Below are positions 10,684 to 21,521 of a stretch of DNA of 64,000 bases, one piece after another. A program made the position numbers and the translations under genes. This stretch comes from Polaribacter filamentus (GTDB taxonomy: Bacteria; Bacteroidota; Bacteroidia; Flavobacteriales; Flavobacteriaceae). The notes below the pieces were generated by a model, which saw only the letters and a program-made list of their open reading frames with translations, was not told where the DNA came from and did not search any database. The stretch's first letter is position 1, and the number at the start of each line of letters is the position of its first letter. The stretch covers positions 861,001 through 925,000 of the forward strand of contig NZ_MQUA01000013.1 of the NCBI RefSeq assembly GCF_002943715.1. Direction: 5' to 3'.

Positions 10684-11826
10684 TTAGACAACAGCTCTTG
10701 CGGAAAACAGCTTTGATTTAACAGTACCATTTCTATAATCAATCACCGAAATCCCTATAAATTTTTTAAAGTTTTTCGAAAACGTAAATCTTGAATTAAA
10801 CAAACATTTTTCTCCTAAAGAGGCTACTGTATAATTGTCTAGATAACCTCCATCAATAAGTGATACGGCATAGTTAACCTTTACCAGATTACTAAAATCA
10901 TTAATGGAATAATGACAATAGTACTTAAAAACAAACTCTAAATGACGTTTTGGCATTATTAATTCTTTAGACAAAGTACTCGTGGTAAAAGTTGTCGTAG
11001 TCAACATAGGCAGAGATTTCTGAAGGATTTGAATATCCGAAATAATGAAATCAATTCTCTTTGCAATAGTATTATAAACTACTTTGTCTTTTTCTTCCAT
11101 TGGCTTTAAAAGCTTTCTACTCCAAACTAAAAATTCTGTTGACTCATTTAAACGTATGTTTTTCAACAAATAGTGTTCTCCAAATATCATAATTGGGTTT
11201 TTAAACATGTACATCAGGATTACAAACCAAAATATGGAGCTACACCGATAAGCAGAATTTAAATTCATTTGAGAATTTGATTCGCTAAACAAAAAGTAAT
11301 TCGCAAAGACTATTGATAAAAAAACTAAACTAACCATCAAAAACAACCAACTCTTGACTGCCCGATACTCAACTTTATCAAGCATAGAGAATCTTTTTCT
11401 GTAAATAAAATTCTTAACCATAATAAGAATGAATACGAAATAAAAGACCGAGTAGAACAGGAAGAGAACGCTACCTATTCTAAAATCAACAAACAGTATA
11501 CTTTTTAAAATCCAAACGGTTGGTAAAATAAAATGTAACAACTCATTTTTAAGTTTAGCATTACGATGAATCAATCTTCTAAAAAATAAATAATAAATCG
11601 GAACAAAATAAAAGCCGATTGACAACACCTTTTTTAAAGGACTATAAGTTTCTTCTACAAGTCCTAAAACTTCAATGGCATAGATTAAACGCTGAAACCC
11701 CACAACAAATAAAATAACTATAAAATAGACATTTGTTTTATGATGCTTGCTTGGATTACAAATCATAAAAACTGCAATAAAAAGACATAAAAAACCGACG
11801 AGTAGCGATAATAGATCTAGAAACAT
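10684..11826 (-). CDS. Membrane-bound AraC-family transcriptional regulator
   Basis: A 380-residue protein with about seven hydrophobic helices in residues 1-215, then a linker and a C-terminal AraC/XylS DNA-binding domain (about 285-370). The second helix-turn-helix is recognisable: YTVASLGEKCLFNSRFTFSK followed by NFKKFIGISVIDYRN. This layout, a 7TM-type sensor with a cytoplasmic AraC domain, is frequent in Flavobacteriia. It is divergent from the secreted-protein operon that begins at 11939 (112 bp between starts), so control of that operon is a reasonable inference but is not shown. Confidence 0.88.
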   Translation of the reverse strand: MFLDLLSLLVGFLCLFIAVFMICNPSKHHKTNVYFIVILFVVGFQRLIYAIEVLGLVEETYSPLKKVLSIGFYFVPIYYLFFRRLIHRNAKLKNELLHFILPTVWILKSILFVDFRIGSVLFLFYSVFYFVFILIMVKNFIYRKRFSMLDKVEYRAVKSWLFLMVSLVFLSIVFANYFLFSESNSQMNLNSAYRCSSIFWFVILMYMFKNPIMIFGEHYLLKNIRLNESTEFLVWSRKLLKPMEEKDKVVYNTIAKRIDFIISDIQILQKSLPMLTTTTFTTSTLSKELIMPKRHLEFVFKYYCHYSINDFSNLVKVNYAVSLIDGGYLDNYTVASLGEKCLFNSRFTFSKNFKKFIGISVIDYRNGTVKSKLFSARAVV

Positions 11827-11938
11827 GTGTCAAATATTCAAAATATGTGGCAAATATATGTTTCCTTAAGATAGGTTTTTGTTTTTTTGTTTTCTTTTTT
11901 TCGTTCTTTGTTGAACAAAATTAAACTTAATTTCTCAC

Positions 11939-12826
11939 ATGAAAAACATCTATCTAATTCTCTTCGCTTTTACCGCTATTTTTTCAACTACAAATGTCAA
12001 TTCTCAAACAAATGTAATCTCATCAGGAATGTCTATTCAAGGAATTGCCCGTGATGAAACAAATGCTGCTATTGCAAATATTGATCAACTGGCATTGATA
12101 TTTACAGTTTATTATTTAGGTTCAGGTAATAGCGAACAATTAATTGTAACCAGAACAGCCAATGTTAAAACTGATAATTTTGGGGTATTCTCTTATGTTT
12201 TGGATATTGACCAATCACAATATAACCAAATCAGCACTCAATCTGCTTATTTAAAAGTAGCTAAAGGCAGCGTGGTTTTCTCTAATGAAAAATTACAGGC
12301 TGTTCCGTATGCCATTTTTGCTCAAAACGGAGTACCAACCGGTTCTATCATTCCTTTTATAGGAACTATAGCACCAAACGGATGGTTGCTTTGTGACGGA
12401 ACTGTTTTTAATGACAACGTTATGAACGCCAAATTAAAAGCCCTATTAGGTGGTACAACTACACCGAACTTAAATGGAATGTTTTTGCGTGGCACAGGTA
12501 CAGCAGCAAGCGGTAAAGTTGGGCCAGCTTTAAAAGCAGTGCAGCAGGATGTTATCGCAAGCCATTTGCATGCAGTGAATTTAAACACCAATACTATGGG
12601 GGAACATATCCATACCACAGCTTTTACAAATGATGATTATAACGGCAATGGAGGCACTTATACTAATGGTACGGTTAAAGATGCTAATGCAAACCCTAAT
12701 AATAAAACCTTACCAACAAGTGCCAATGGTGCCCATGCCCATAATATAAACGGCAACTCAGCTGCAACTGGTGGTACAGAAACACGTCCCATTAACTACG
12801 GAGTAAACTATATTATCAAAATATAA
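11939..12826 (+). CDS. Secreted protein with phage tail-collar-like domain
   Basis: A 295-residue protein with a Sec signal peptide (MKNIYLILFAFTAIFSTTNV). Residues ~20-130 form a beta-rich region of a type common in secreted Bacteroidetes proteins. From about 132 there is a tail-collar-type motif (PTGSIIPFIGTIAPNGWLLC-DG, then TTTPNLNGMFLRGTG), followed by a His-rich end (SHLHAVN, GEHIHT, GAHAHN) typical of short tail-fibre knobs. Such domains occur in cell-surface adhesins outside phage. It is first of a plus-strand run leading into the giant LamG protein 48 bp downstream, suggesting a shared transcript. Confidence 0.85.
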   Translation: MKNIYLILFAFTAIFSTTNVNSQTNVISSGMSIQGIARDETNAAIANIDQLALIFTVYYLGSGNSEQLIVTRTANVKTDNFGVFSYVLDIDQSQYNQISTQSAYLKVAKGSVVFSNEKLQAVPYAIFAQNGVPTGSIIPFIGTIAPNGWLLCDGTVFNDNVMNAKLKALLGGTTTPNLNGMFLRGTGTAASGKVGPALKAVQQDVIASHLHAVNLNTNTMGEHIHTTAFTNDDYNGNGGTYTNGTVKDANANPNNKTLPTSANGAHAHNINGNSAATGGTETRPINYGVNYIIKI

Positions 12827-12874
12827 TTCTACTAGGTTTTACCCTATTTTTTATTATCCCAATAAATTATCAAA

Positions 12875-15800
12875 ATGAAGAAATATATTATTTTACTCTG
12901 CTTAATATTAGTAAGCTTTAGCAATTTATTTGCTCAAGAACAAAAAGGGGTTGCCACCGTAATTGGTGCCGCAGCTTCTCAAAAAGAGAACCTTAACCTT
13001 ACCCTAACACAAGCCGTAAATGGCGTAAATAAAACATTTACCATCCAAAGCGTAGGTTTACAAGTAGGAATGCCCTTCATGGGTGTAATTAATGCCCCTC
13101 ATGGCAGTAACCCAACACAAAATTATACCACAGATTTAGGTTTTCCATGGGGCATCCGTTATCGATACAACACTTTTTCGGAAGATGCTTTTACGGTATC
13201 CAAAGGTTATTTTAGTGATAGAATTGAGGTTAATTGGGATGTAAAACAGAACCGCGAGAAAATTGTGAGTATATCGGTCTTTAGAACAGAAGATATAGAT
13301 AGCCAAAATCCAAATTGGGGTAAATCATTAAAAACACTAGCCGCAGATGCAGGAATCTTTGTAGATACTACTATTGAAGGTGGCAAATTATATCGTTATA
13401 AAATAGCGGCAAAAGGGGTTGAAGTGGATGGTTTAGAAATTTTATATACCACTTACATTACAGGCATAGGTTACAGAAACCCTACAGGTGTTATTACTGG
13501 TAATGTAAGTTTTATTGGTGGTATTCCGGTAAAAGATGTAAAAGTGGTGGCAAACCCTACAGGTAGCTCATTAAAATTCGGAAGTTCTTTAAAAGTACCC
13601 GCAAATGGTTACATTTCTGTACCGAGTTTACACAATAGCCTTAAAGATTCTATCACTTTACAAGCATGGGTAAAATCAGAACAAGATTTATCGACATGGG
13701 ACAAACATCTTGTTATCTACAAATTAGAAAGTAATGCTAATGAATCTTTATCTTTTAGCATATGGACTAATAAAGGCCAATATATAATGACCAATGTAGG
13801 AGGCGCATACATTGCTATTTTTGGTTATTACCCAAGTGGCGAAATAGATAATAATGGGAATGACATTTTAGTGCCCATAGACAACATGAACACTGCTTTT
13901 ACTCATTTTAGTGCGGTAATTAGAGACAATGAAGCTGTAGATTTTTACATTAACGGCCGCTTAATTGATGCTGCTTATAAAAATAAAATGAACAGTATTC
14001 TTGCCCTAAAAGGATTACCTCCATTAAGAATTGACATTAATAATAGACCCGTTAAGTTAAATACTACAGCAACTGGGCAACCTCAAACATGGTCTCATTT
14101 TAAAATGGGAGGAGGAATTTCACAACACATAGATGAGTTTAGAGTTTGGGAAACTGCTTTAACTCCTGCTCAAATTCGACGCGATTACCGTCGTTATTTA
14201 AACGGTAATGAAGCTTTTTTAAACACCTACATTCGTGCTAACGAAAATATTGGCGATTACGCTTATGATTTGGCACGTACCGGTTTTAATTTCAATGGTA
14301 ATAATGCTAAACTGAGCAATTCGTTATTAACTGCTGCACAAACACCAACATTTGACAACGCCGCAAATAATATCCCAACAAGTAGTCAATTAGGTGTTTT
14401 AGGTGTAACAGATGAGTTTGGCAATTATGTGATTTCAGCAGTACCTTATAGCGGTAATGGCGATTCTTTTACTATTGTACCTTCACTAGGGCAGCATAAA
14501 TTCAACCCCAACCAACAATTGGCCTTTTTAGGCGTAGGATCTACAGTAGTCAATAAAGTAGACTTTATAGATAATTCTTCTTTTGTATTTAAGGGAAGGG
14601 CTGTTTATGATAGTAGAGATGTTTTCCCGACCACTTCTGATGCTCCAATAACAGGAGATATTCGGGATGATGAAGCTTATAATGCTTATATTCTGGGTAA
14701 CCGAAAATATCAAAAAGGAGAATATTGGGCAAACAGAGATGCTTCAGGGCAAATTACACAACTACAGAGATATGCGCAAATACCTGTTCCAGGAGCTTTT
14801 GTAAGCATTGATAATATGCTAGTAATTGGCGCCAATAATGAGCCTATTAAAACGGATATTAATGGCGAATTTACTATAGAAGTACCTATAGGTAGACACG
14901 CCATTAGCATAGCCAAAAGCGGACATACTTTTGATTTTGAAGGACGATACCCTGCAAAGGCTAGTACTTTAGTAAATGGACTAATGACATATACCAACAC
15001 CTTTAAAGACTTTTTTGAAGATAGTGATGAGTACATTACCTTTATTGATAACACAAAGGTGATGGTAGTTGGTAGAGTTGTGGGTGGAACCGCACAAGCT
15101 GATAAAGAGATTGGTTTTGGTTACGATGGAAGAAAAACCTATTCGTATGAAGATACAAACGGCGCAAGCCAATCTATAATTTATACTTCTGAAAACAATA
15201 TTGGACAAGCAAAATTAATCCTTGGTCACTTGCCAACTGGAGCAAGTAGTGTTACACCAGAATATCAAACTACATTTTTAACCGATAGCGAAACAGGAGA
15301 ATACCGTAAAGCTCTATTGCCATTAGATTACATACTGTCTCAAAATGATTTAACATTTACTAGCGGTCTAAACCCAGATAACAGACCTATTTTAGATGCC
15401 GACAGAACCATTAATTTTAAAGCCATAAATCCTTTAATATACCCAAGATTTACTCAAGGAGATTCCATCAAAATTGGACAACCGTATCAAGAAGTGTTGA
15501 AATTTACACATATCGCAAACCCTACGCAAAGAGTTTTAAGTCAAACCTATGATCGTACAATAATTTCTGAAAAAATTACCTACACGATATCGGCACTACA
15601 AAACCCTCCAATTTACACTCAATTTAGCGATTATAGCATTCAAGTTCAAGGTCAGGAATACTATAAAAACTATGACACCAGTCTTACTTCACCTGTTATT
15701 GACATGGTTCCTGTTGAAGGAGGCACTTTAATTGTCACTAATAATTTGGCTTTAGAAAACAGTGAAAAGATAACAGTTTCTGCTACAGACCCAAGTAAAT

Positions 15801-18800
15801 TGACCTATAGTTTTAGAGGAGGAACTCCCAATACAGACGAGGCTACAGGCTTTAAGCGCACCATTAATTTAATATACAGATCTAATGGAGTTGATTATCC
15901 GTTAACAGATTATAAAAATGAAGGGCTTTTATTGGGTGGAGTTTCAGATGGTTCACAAACGTTTGTAACCGCTGGACCTGATTTGGTTGATTTTGTATTA
16001 CGTGATCCACCAGGATCTAATAGTTCTGCTACCATAGAGAAAGGATCTACTTTTAGTTTGACAAAAGAATACTCAGCCATTGCAAATAGCGGTTCTGAGA
16101 CAAACGTTACAGTTTCGTTAGGGATGCAATTAATTACAGGAGGTGGATTAACTGGCCCTGTTAATATACAAGAAACAGTCAATGATGCAAGTATTGGTAC
16201 TTCTGTTACCCAATCCTCATCAAATGGAAAAAGTGTTACAAATACTTATTCTTTTAGTCAAACGATAAGTACAAGTGATGATCCCGACTGGATTGGTGGT
16301 GATGCTGACTTGTACGTTGGAACTTCAGCCAATCAATTTTATGGAACTTACAATGAATTGACTGTTTCAAAAACAGCTAATTCAATTCCTATTGATGTAA
16401 CCTATATGGAGGGGCAAAGTTTATCATCTGAAACATTATATCCCAACCTTAGAAGTGCAGTTTACTTTACCGAATCTCCTGAAAAAACATTATTTATCTA
16501 TTCTCAACGAAACATTTTAACTGAAATTATCCCAAAATATTTAGAATTCATCGACCAAATAGACTCTGGCACACTTGTTGAAAATCAAGGAGGCGTGCTT
16601 ACTAAACTACAGTACAACGCTTCCATAAATCTTTGGAGGAAAGTGATTTTGAATAATGAATTAGCAAAATATCAAGCACTTACCGACAAAGACAGGTTGA
16701 AATCGTCATTAAATGCTATAGTAGAAAATCTAAGAGATCCAGTCACTAGAATATTATCAGCTTCTGACCAGCAGCTTAAGGACTTATTAAATAAAACCTT
16801 TTTTGAAAATATGTCCATTGATGCTGGAGTTGGAGAATTTACAAAAGCCTTTCAAACCGGACGTATTAGCTCCAATTCATTCTCTTATGAAGTACAAATG
16901 GATGCTTCTATAGCTCAAACATTAGGTGCAGAAATATGGGGTGCTGGTGTTATGATGGAATCTAACACCTCAATTGGTGCCGGCATCTCTAGTTCAAGTT
17001 CGGATGACAGTGAAGAAACTACAAACATTAGTTATACCTTAAAAGACAATGATCCTAATAACATATTGAGTATTGATGTAATTAATGCTTTTGATGGTAA
17101 CGGCCCTATTTTTATTACTAAAGGGGGGCAAACTTCATGCCCTTATGAGGGAGAAGAGTTGTCTTATTTTTATAACCCAACACATCCCAATGCTACTAAT
17201 CCATTAGTTAGCATTATTGAGCTACCGGAAGCAAATCGTGTGGCTTTAACCGCCGCAACTCTTGCTTTAGAAAGACCAGAAATAACAGTAGCAGCAGCAG
17301 ATGTTGCTGGAATATTTGATGGTAGAAATGCGGAATTTGTACTTAGTCTCCGTAATACAAGCACTGCTAATAAAGATGTAACTTTCAAACTTTATGTAGA
17401 CCAAGCTACCAACCCATATAATGCAGCAATCAATATAGAGCCTAACGGAACTTTTGTAACTATTCCTGCTGGAGGAGCACCGGTATCGTATACGATGACA
17501 CTTAAGAAAGTAAAACAAGATCAGTTTGACTACCAAGACATAAAAGTAATTCTAGAATCTGATTGCGATGAAAATGTTACAGATAGTGTACTCGTATCGG
17601 CAACTTTTGTACCTGCTTGTTCTCCAGTAGCTATTATGGCACCATCAAACAACTGGCTACTCAATAGAAACACTGCCTACGATGGAGATATTACAAGACC
17701 TTTAAATATAAAACTGGGCGACTATAATACTAGTTTTGCCAGTTTCCAAAAGATTAATTTAGAATATAGATTTAAAGGCACACCTAATTGGATTGGTTTA
17801 AGAACTTATTATAAAACTCAAGTCGATTACGACACTGCATTTAGCGGAGGAGATACTAATATAGAATTGATAGTAGCTAACGAATTAAATTATCTATGGG
17901 ACATTGCATTATTAGGATTAGCTAACGGAAGTTATGAACTAAGAGCTCGCACTAGTTGCAACAATGCAACTAGCTTTATATCTGACATTATAGAAGGGAA
18001 AGTAGACCTCACTTCTCCTGTACTTTTTGGCACACCAACACCAAATAACGGTATTTTAGGTTTGGGAGATGATTTAACACTACGATTTAGCGAACCGGTT
18101 AAAACAAATGGTACTGTCACAAGATTTGAATTTTTAGTCCAAAAAAGCCAAAGCCCCGTTGAGCATGAAGTTTCTCTAGCTTTTAATGGTGCAAGTAATA
18201 CCGCCACCATTAATAAACCGGCGATTACATCTGGCGATTTTAGTATCGAATTTTGGTTAAAAAACTCAAGTCCTTCTGGAACATCTACCCTATTAAACCA
18301 AAGTAATGGAATTAAAATTGAATTGATAGATAGTAATTTAAGATACACTATTGGCGGTCAGAGCTTTAACACAACAATCACCAAAGACGGTAATTTCAAC
18401 CATTATGCACTTTCCTATGATGCTAGGGCAAATCAATTGAGAATCATTGAAAATGACATAGAAAAAGAAATTAAACCGGTTAATAATCAGTTAAACTTCA
18501 CCAATTCGAATTCGATCGTATTAGGAGGAAACACTTTCAAAGGAAATCTTCACGATCTCCGTTTCTGGAAACGCAGTATATCAAGAGAAGCTGCAGTAGC
18601 GAATATGAATAGCGTTTTAAACGGTAACGAAACAGATCTTTTAGGATACTGGCCTATAAACGAAGGAAATGGGTTAATTGCCAATGATTTGGCACGAAAC
18701 AAACATCTAGTTATTGCCAATACCAATTGGGACATCAGCCCCAAGGGTACAGCCTACAATTTTGATGGGACAAATTACCTAACTCTCGATAGCGCTTCAA

Positions 18801-21460
18801 GGGTAATTATTTCTAAAGAAATGGATGCTACACTTTCCTTTTGGATGAAAACCAATCAAACTGGCCCTGCAACATTATTTTCTAATGGTAAAGGAGATGC
18901 CACTGATTCCATACAAAGTAATGGATATAGAAATAAATGGGCAATAAATCTGAATGCTAACGGTAACTTGGAACTACAAGCAGAAGCAACAACATTTCGG
19001 TTTGGAACTGTTAAAGTAAATAATGACAGCTGGCATCATGTTGCATTCAGCTTAACCAGAAATGGATCTATCATGCTGTATATTGATGGAAATCAGGTAG
19101 CATTTTTTGCAAGTACTGCTTTAGGAGGATTTAATTCCAGTAAAATATTCGTTGGTGCCCGCGGTCAAATCAGTCCTTTAAGCATAGACCAACATTATGT
19201 GGGTTTACTAGACGAATTGTGTTTTTGGGAAACTGCCCGAAATGCAGATCAAATAAAAGCAGATCGATACCACGAACTCGATTATAACAGTACGGGATTG
19301 CTATTATACACCACATTTAATAAACCTGAACAACCAACTGCTGATGGGCCTAGCTATTATTATCCCTTTAGCACTATCCAAAAAAGAAGCAGTTATGCTT
19401 TATTAAATGGTCAACCACCTGCTTTTTCTGATGAAACCCCAGCTATTAAGAAATTCCGTCCTACAGAATCCATTGCTGTCAATGCAGTAATAAATGGTGA
19501 TCAAATAGTACTAAATCCACAACCCACAAAATGGTCAACAATAGAAGGAAAAGTAGCTTACATTACGGTTGCTAGTCTTAATGACATGGCAGATAATCGT
19601 CAAGAATCACCAGTTACCTGGAGCGTCCTAATTAATAAAAGTCCCGTAAAATGGTTTGTGGAAGGACATACTGATGTGGTGCATTTAATAAAAAGGACTA
19701 ATGAAAACCTCTCATTTGATATTACCATAATCAATCGAGGCGGAACACCGCAACCTTACACCGTTGATTTTCCAAACTGGCTAACTTCATCCACAAATTC
19801 AGGTACCATTGCGCCTAACTCTAACATGACATTAACGGTAACAGTTGACCGTGATCTGGCAATTGGTGATTATAGTACTATTTTATCTCTAGACACTGAT
19901 TATGATTATAATGAGAAAATACAACTAGAACTAAGAGTATTGGAGAAAGAACATATATTGGAACTTGATCCAAGTAGGTATAGCCAATCAATGAGTATCA
20001 TCGGAAAAGTAAAATTAGGTGATTTTTTTACGGATGATCTATACGACAAGGTGGTGGCTGCGGTTAACGGTGAAGTTCGCGGAAAAGCAAGTGTTATATA
20101 TGACCCAAGTTTTAAGGAATACTTTGTATATCTGACGGTTTATAGTAATAAAGTTAGCGAAGAAAATATTTCATTTTATATTTGGGATGCTTCCGAGGGA
20201 AAATTAAAAGAAGCATCTTTAAACAGCGAATTAACGATCCCTTATCTGGCAGATGAAGTTATTGGAACTTATACCAGTCCCGCTATTTTTAACAATACCG
20301 AAATAACGGGCCAGCAACTTTTCTTTAACCAAGGCTGGACATGGACGTCTTTTAACGTAACTGATGCACGATTCGGGAATTTAAATGCGCTTACAAACTC
20401 CCTCACTCTAAATACTTCGGATTTAATACAGTCAAATGCTCCGGCATTACTTGATGTCTATCAGCTTGATACTGTCAATCCAGCTAGAAATGGATGGTCT
20501 GGCACCGTATCTAGTAGCGGCGGTATTTCGAAAAATAAAATGTATAAAATAAAACTGTCAGTGGCACAAAAATTAAACATCAAAGGTGTTCCTGTGGATT
20601 TAAATACATGGTTTTTTGACTTAAACCAAAATTGGAATTGGCTTCCCTTTGTAGTTTCAAGAAATGTAACTGTTTCGGATGCTTTAGCTAATCTTGATGC
20701 TAGTGATGGTGATTTTATAAAGTCCCAATCCTTATTTGCCATATACAGTCCTGCTATTGGGTGGAAAGGATCTTTGTCCTATTTAAAATCGGGCGAAGGC
20801 TATATGCTAAAAACAAATATAGCTCAACGATTTAATTATCCAGAATATTTGAACAGCTCAAGTGCAAAAACGAGTACTCAAAAGACTGGACTAGCAAGCC
20901 GTATAGAAAATGAGGTGTTGTCAAGCCAATTCGCGCAATTTCCTAGTACTATGAGTGCAATTGCAAAAATACCCGAAGGTTTTGATACGCTCTTTTTTTA
21001 CAATGAGATTGGCCAATTAAGAGGAATTACTACCACTCAAAATATTGAAGGTGCGAATTTGGCTTTTATAACTATTTACGGTAATCAACCAGAAACACTG
21101 ACAGCCTTCGTTGGAAAAGGGAAGAGCGCACAACCGACGAGCAAAACGATCAGTTTTTCTACAGATGCCATCCTAGGTAGCATTTCTAATCCTATTCTAA
21201 TTGATTTATTCGGAGAAAAAATAAGCGTATCCCCTAATCCTTTTTATCATGATCTAGAAATTGCAATTGAAACCAAAGAAAGAGGAGATGCAAAAGTACT
21301 AATTTACAATATGCTTAGTCAAATTATATTCGAGGATACTTTTAAAATCAATTCTGATGCTGCAGTATTTAAAATAAGTCCTACGATACCTTCTGGTGTT
21401 TATCTCCTTAAATTACATATTGGTGGCAAAATAATGATAGAAAAAATAATAAAAAACTAA
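12875..21460 (+). CDS. Giant LamG-domain surface protein with T9SS type A sorting domain
   Basis: A 2861-residue secreted protein. It has a signal peptide (cleavage after NLFAQ). A first LamG/concanavalin-like region covers ~230-480 (GYISVPSLHNSLKDSITLQA... HIDEFRVWETAL). A central, beta-rich stretch with SCPYEGEEL follows. Further LamG domains lie at ~1765-1920 (GDFSIEFWLKN, LHDLRFWKRS) and ~1958-2145 (DATLSFWMKTN, LLDELCFWETA). An Ig-like stretch near 2260-2350 precedes a module near 2370-2440 that recurs in the next gene. Residues ~2782-2861 are the type IX sorting domain (VSPNPFYHDLEI ... SGVYLLKLHIGGK). It is probably anchored or released at the cell surface through the type IX system; ligand unknown. 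Confidence 0.93.
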   Translation: MKKYIILLCLILVSFSNLFAQEQKGVATVIGAAASQKENLNLTLTQAVNGVNKTFTIQSVGLQVGMPFMGVINAPHGSNPTQNYTTDLGFPWGIRYRYNTFSEDAFTVSKGYFSDRIEVNWDVKQNREKIVSISVFRTEDIDSQNPNWGKSLKTLAADAGIFVDTTIEGGKLYRYKIAAKGVEVDGLEILYTTYITGIGYRNPTGVITGNVSFIGGIPVKDVKVVANPTGSSLKFGSSLKVPANGYISVPSLHNSLKDSITLQAWVKSEQDLSTWDKHLVIYKLESNANESLSFSIWTNKGQYIMTNVGGAYIAIFGYYPSGEIDNNGNDILVPIDNMNTAFTHFSAVIRDNEAVDFYINGRLIDAAYKNKMNSILALKGLPPLRIDINNRPVKLNTTATGQPQTWSHFKMGGGISQHIDEFRVWETALTPAQIRRDYRRYLNGNEAFLNTYIRANENIGDYAYDLARTGFNFNGNNAKLSNSLLTAAQTPTFDNAANNIPTSSQLGVLGVTDEFGNYVISAVPYSGNGDSFTIVPSLGQHKFNPNQQLAFLGVGSTVVNKVDFIDNSSFVFKGRAVYDSRDVFPTTSDAPITGDIRDDEAYNAYILGNRKYQKGEYWANRDASGQITQLQRYAQIPVPGAFVSIDNMLVIGANNEPIKTDINGEFTIEVPIGRHAISIAKSGHTFDFEGRYPAKASTLVNGLMTYTNTFKDFFEDSDEYITFIDNTKVMVVGRVVGGTAQADKEIGFGYDGRKTYSYEDTNGASQSIIYTSENNIGQAKLILGHLPTGASSVTPEYQTTFLTDSETGEYRKALLPLDYILSQNDLTFTSGLNPDNRPILDADRTINFKAINPLIYPRFTQGDSIKIGQPYQEVLKFTHIANPTQRVLSQTYDRTIISEKITYTISALQNPPIYTQFSDYSIQVQGQEYYKNYDTSLTSPVIDMVPVEGGTLIVTNNLALENSEKITVSATDPSKLTYSFRGGTPNTDEATGFKRTINLIYRSNGVDYPLTDYKNEGLLLGGVSDGSQTFVTAGPDLVDFVLRDPPGSNSSATIEKGSTFSLTKEYSAIANSGSETNVTVSLGMQLITGGGLTGPVNIQETVNDASIGTSVTQSSSNGKSVTNTYSFSQTISTSDDPDWIGGDADLYVGTSANQFYGTYNELTVSKTANSIPIDVTYMEGQSLSSETLYPNLRSAVYFTESPEKTLFIYSQRNILTEIIPKYLEFIDQIDSGTLVENQGGVLTKLQYNASINLWRKVILNNELAKYQALTDKDRLKSSLNAIVENLRDPVTRILSASDQQLKDLLNKTFFENMSIDAGVGEFTKAFQTGRISSNSFSYEVQMDASIAQTLGAEIWGAGVMMESNTSIGAGISSSSSDDSEETTNISYTLKDNDPNNILSIDVINAFDGNGPIFITKGGQTSCPYEGEELSYFYNPTHPNATNPLVSIIELPEANRVALTAATLALERPEITVAAADVAGIFDGRNAEFVLSLRNTSTANKDVTFKLYVDQATNPYNAAINIEPNGTFVTIPAGGAPVSYTMTLKKVKQDQFDYQDIKVILESDCDENVTDSVLVSATFVPACSPVAIMAPSNNWLLNRNTAYDGDITRPLNIKLGDYNTSFASFQKINLEYRFKGTPNWIGLRTYYKTQVDYDTAFSGGDTNIELIVANELNYLWDIALLGLANGSYELRARTSCNNATSFISDIIEGKVDLTSPVLFGTPTPNNGILGLGDDLTLRFSEPVKTNGTVTRFEFLVQKSQSPVEHEVSLAFNGASNTATINKPAITSGDFSIEFWLKNSSPSGTSTLLNQSNGIKIELIDSNLRYTIGGQSFNTTITKDGNFNHYALSYDARANQLRIIENDIEKEIKPVNNQLNFTNSNSIVLGGNTFKGNLHDLRFWKRSISREAAVANMNSVLNGNETDLLGYWPINEGNGLIANDLARNKHLVIANTNWDISPKGTAYNFDGTNYLTLDSASRVIISKEMDATLSFWMKTNQTGPATLFSNGKGDATDSIQSNGYRNKWAINLNANGNLELQAEATTFRFGTVKVNNDSWHHVAFSLTRNGSIMLYIDGNQVAFFASTALGGFNSSKIFVGARGQISPLSIDQHYVGLLDELCFWETARNADQIKADRYHELDYNSTGLLLYTTFNKPEQPTADGPSYYYPFSTIQKRSSYALLNGQPPAFSDETPAIKKFRPTESIAVNAVINGDQIVLNPQPTKWSTIEGKVAYITVASLNDMADNRQESPVTWSVLINKSPVKWFVEGHTDVVHLIKRTNENLSFDITIINRGGTPQPYTVDFPNWLTSSTNSGTIAPNSNMTLTVTVDRDLAIGDYSTILSLDTDYDYNEKIQLELRVLEKEHILELDPSRYSQSMSIIGKVKLGDFFTDDLYDKVVAAVNGEVRGKASVIYDPSFKEYFVYLTVYSNKVSEENISFYIWDASEGKLKEASLNSELTIPYLADEVIGTYTSPAIFNNTEITGQQLFFNQGWTWTSFNVTDARFGNLNALTNSLTLNTSDLIQSNAPALLDVYQLDTVNPARNGWSGTVSSSGGISKNKMYKIKLSVAQKLNIKGVPVDLNTWFFDLNQNWNWLPFVVSRNVTVSDALANLDASDGDFIKSQSLFAIYSPAIGWKGSLSYLKSGEGYMLKTNIAQRFNYPEYLNSSSAKTSTQKTGLASRIENEVLSSQFAQFPSTMSAIAKIPEGFDTLFFYNEIGQLRGITTTQNIEGANLAFITIYGNQPETLTAFVGKGKSAQPTSKTISFSTDAILGSISNPILIDLFGEKISVSPNPFYHDLEIAIETKERGDAKVLIYNMLSQIIFEDTFKINSDAAVFKISPTIPSGVYLLKLHIGGKIMIEKIIKN

Positions 21461-21467
21461 AATAATA

Positions 21468-21520
21468 ATTCCGGAAAAGCGATTTTTCAAGTATCCTTTT
21501 CCGGAATAAAATCTTTTTTT
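21468..21520 (+). terminator. Hairpin plus T-run between the giant gene and the next gene
   Basis: ATTCCGGAAAAG (21468) pairs with CTTTTCCGGAAT (to 21507), and a T8 tract follows, ending directly before the ATG at 21522. It has terminator form. Because it abuts the next start codon it may act as a partial terminator that lowers expression of the downstream gene. Confidence 0.75.
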
Positions 21521-21521
21521 T

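Noticed and set aside
11939..12826. Prophage indicated by a tail-collar gene
   Set aside because: No other phage genes (terminase, capsid, portal, integrase) are near; the protein has a signal peptide and sits in a surface-protein operon.
17932..18348. Open frames on the opposite strand inside the giant LamG gene
   Set aside because: They are low-complexity antisense shadows without start context or domain features; codon pattern supports the plus-strand gene.
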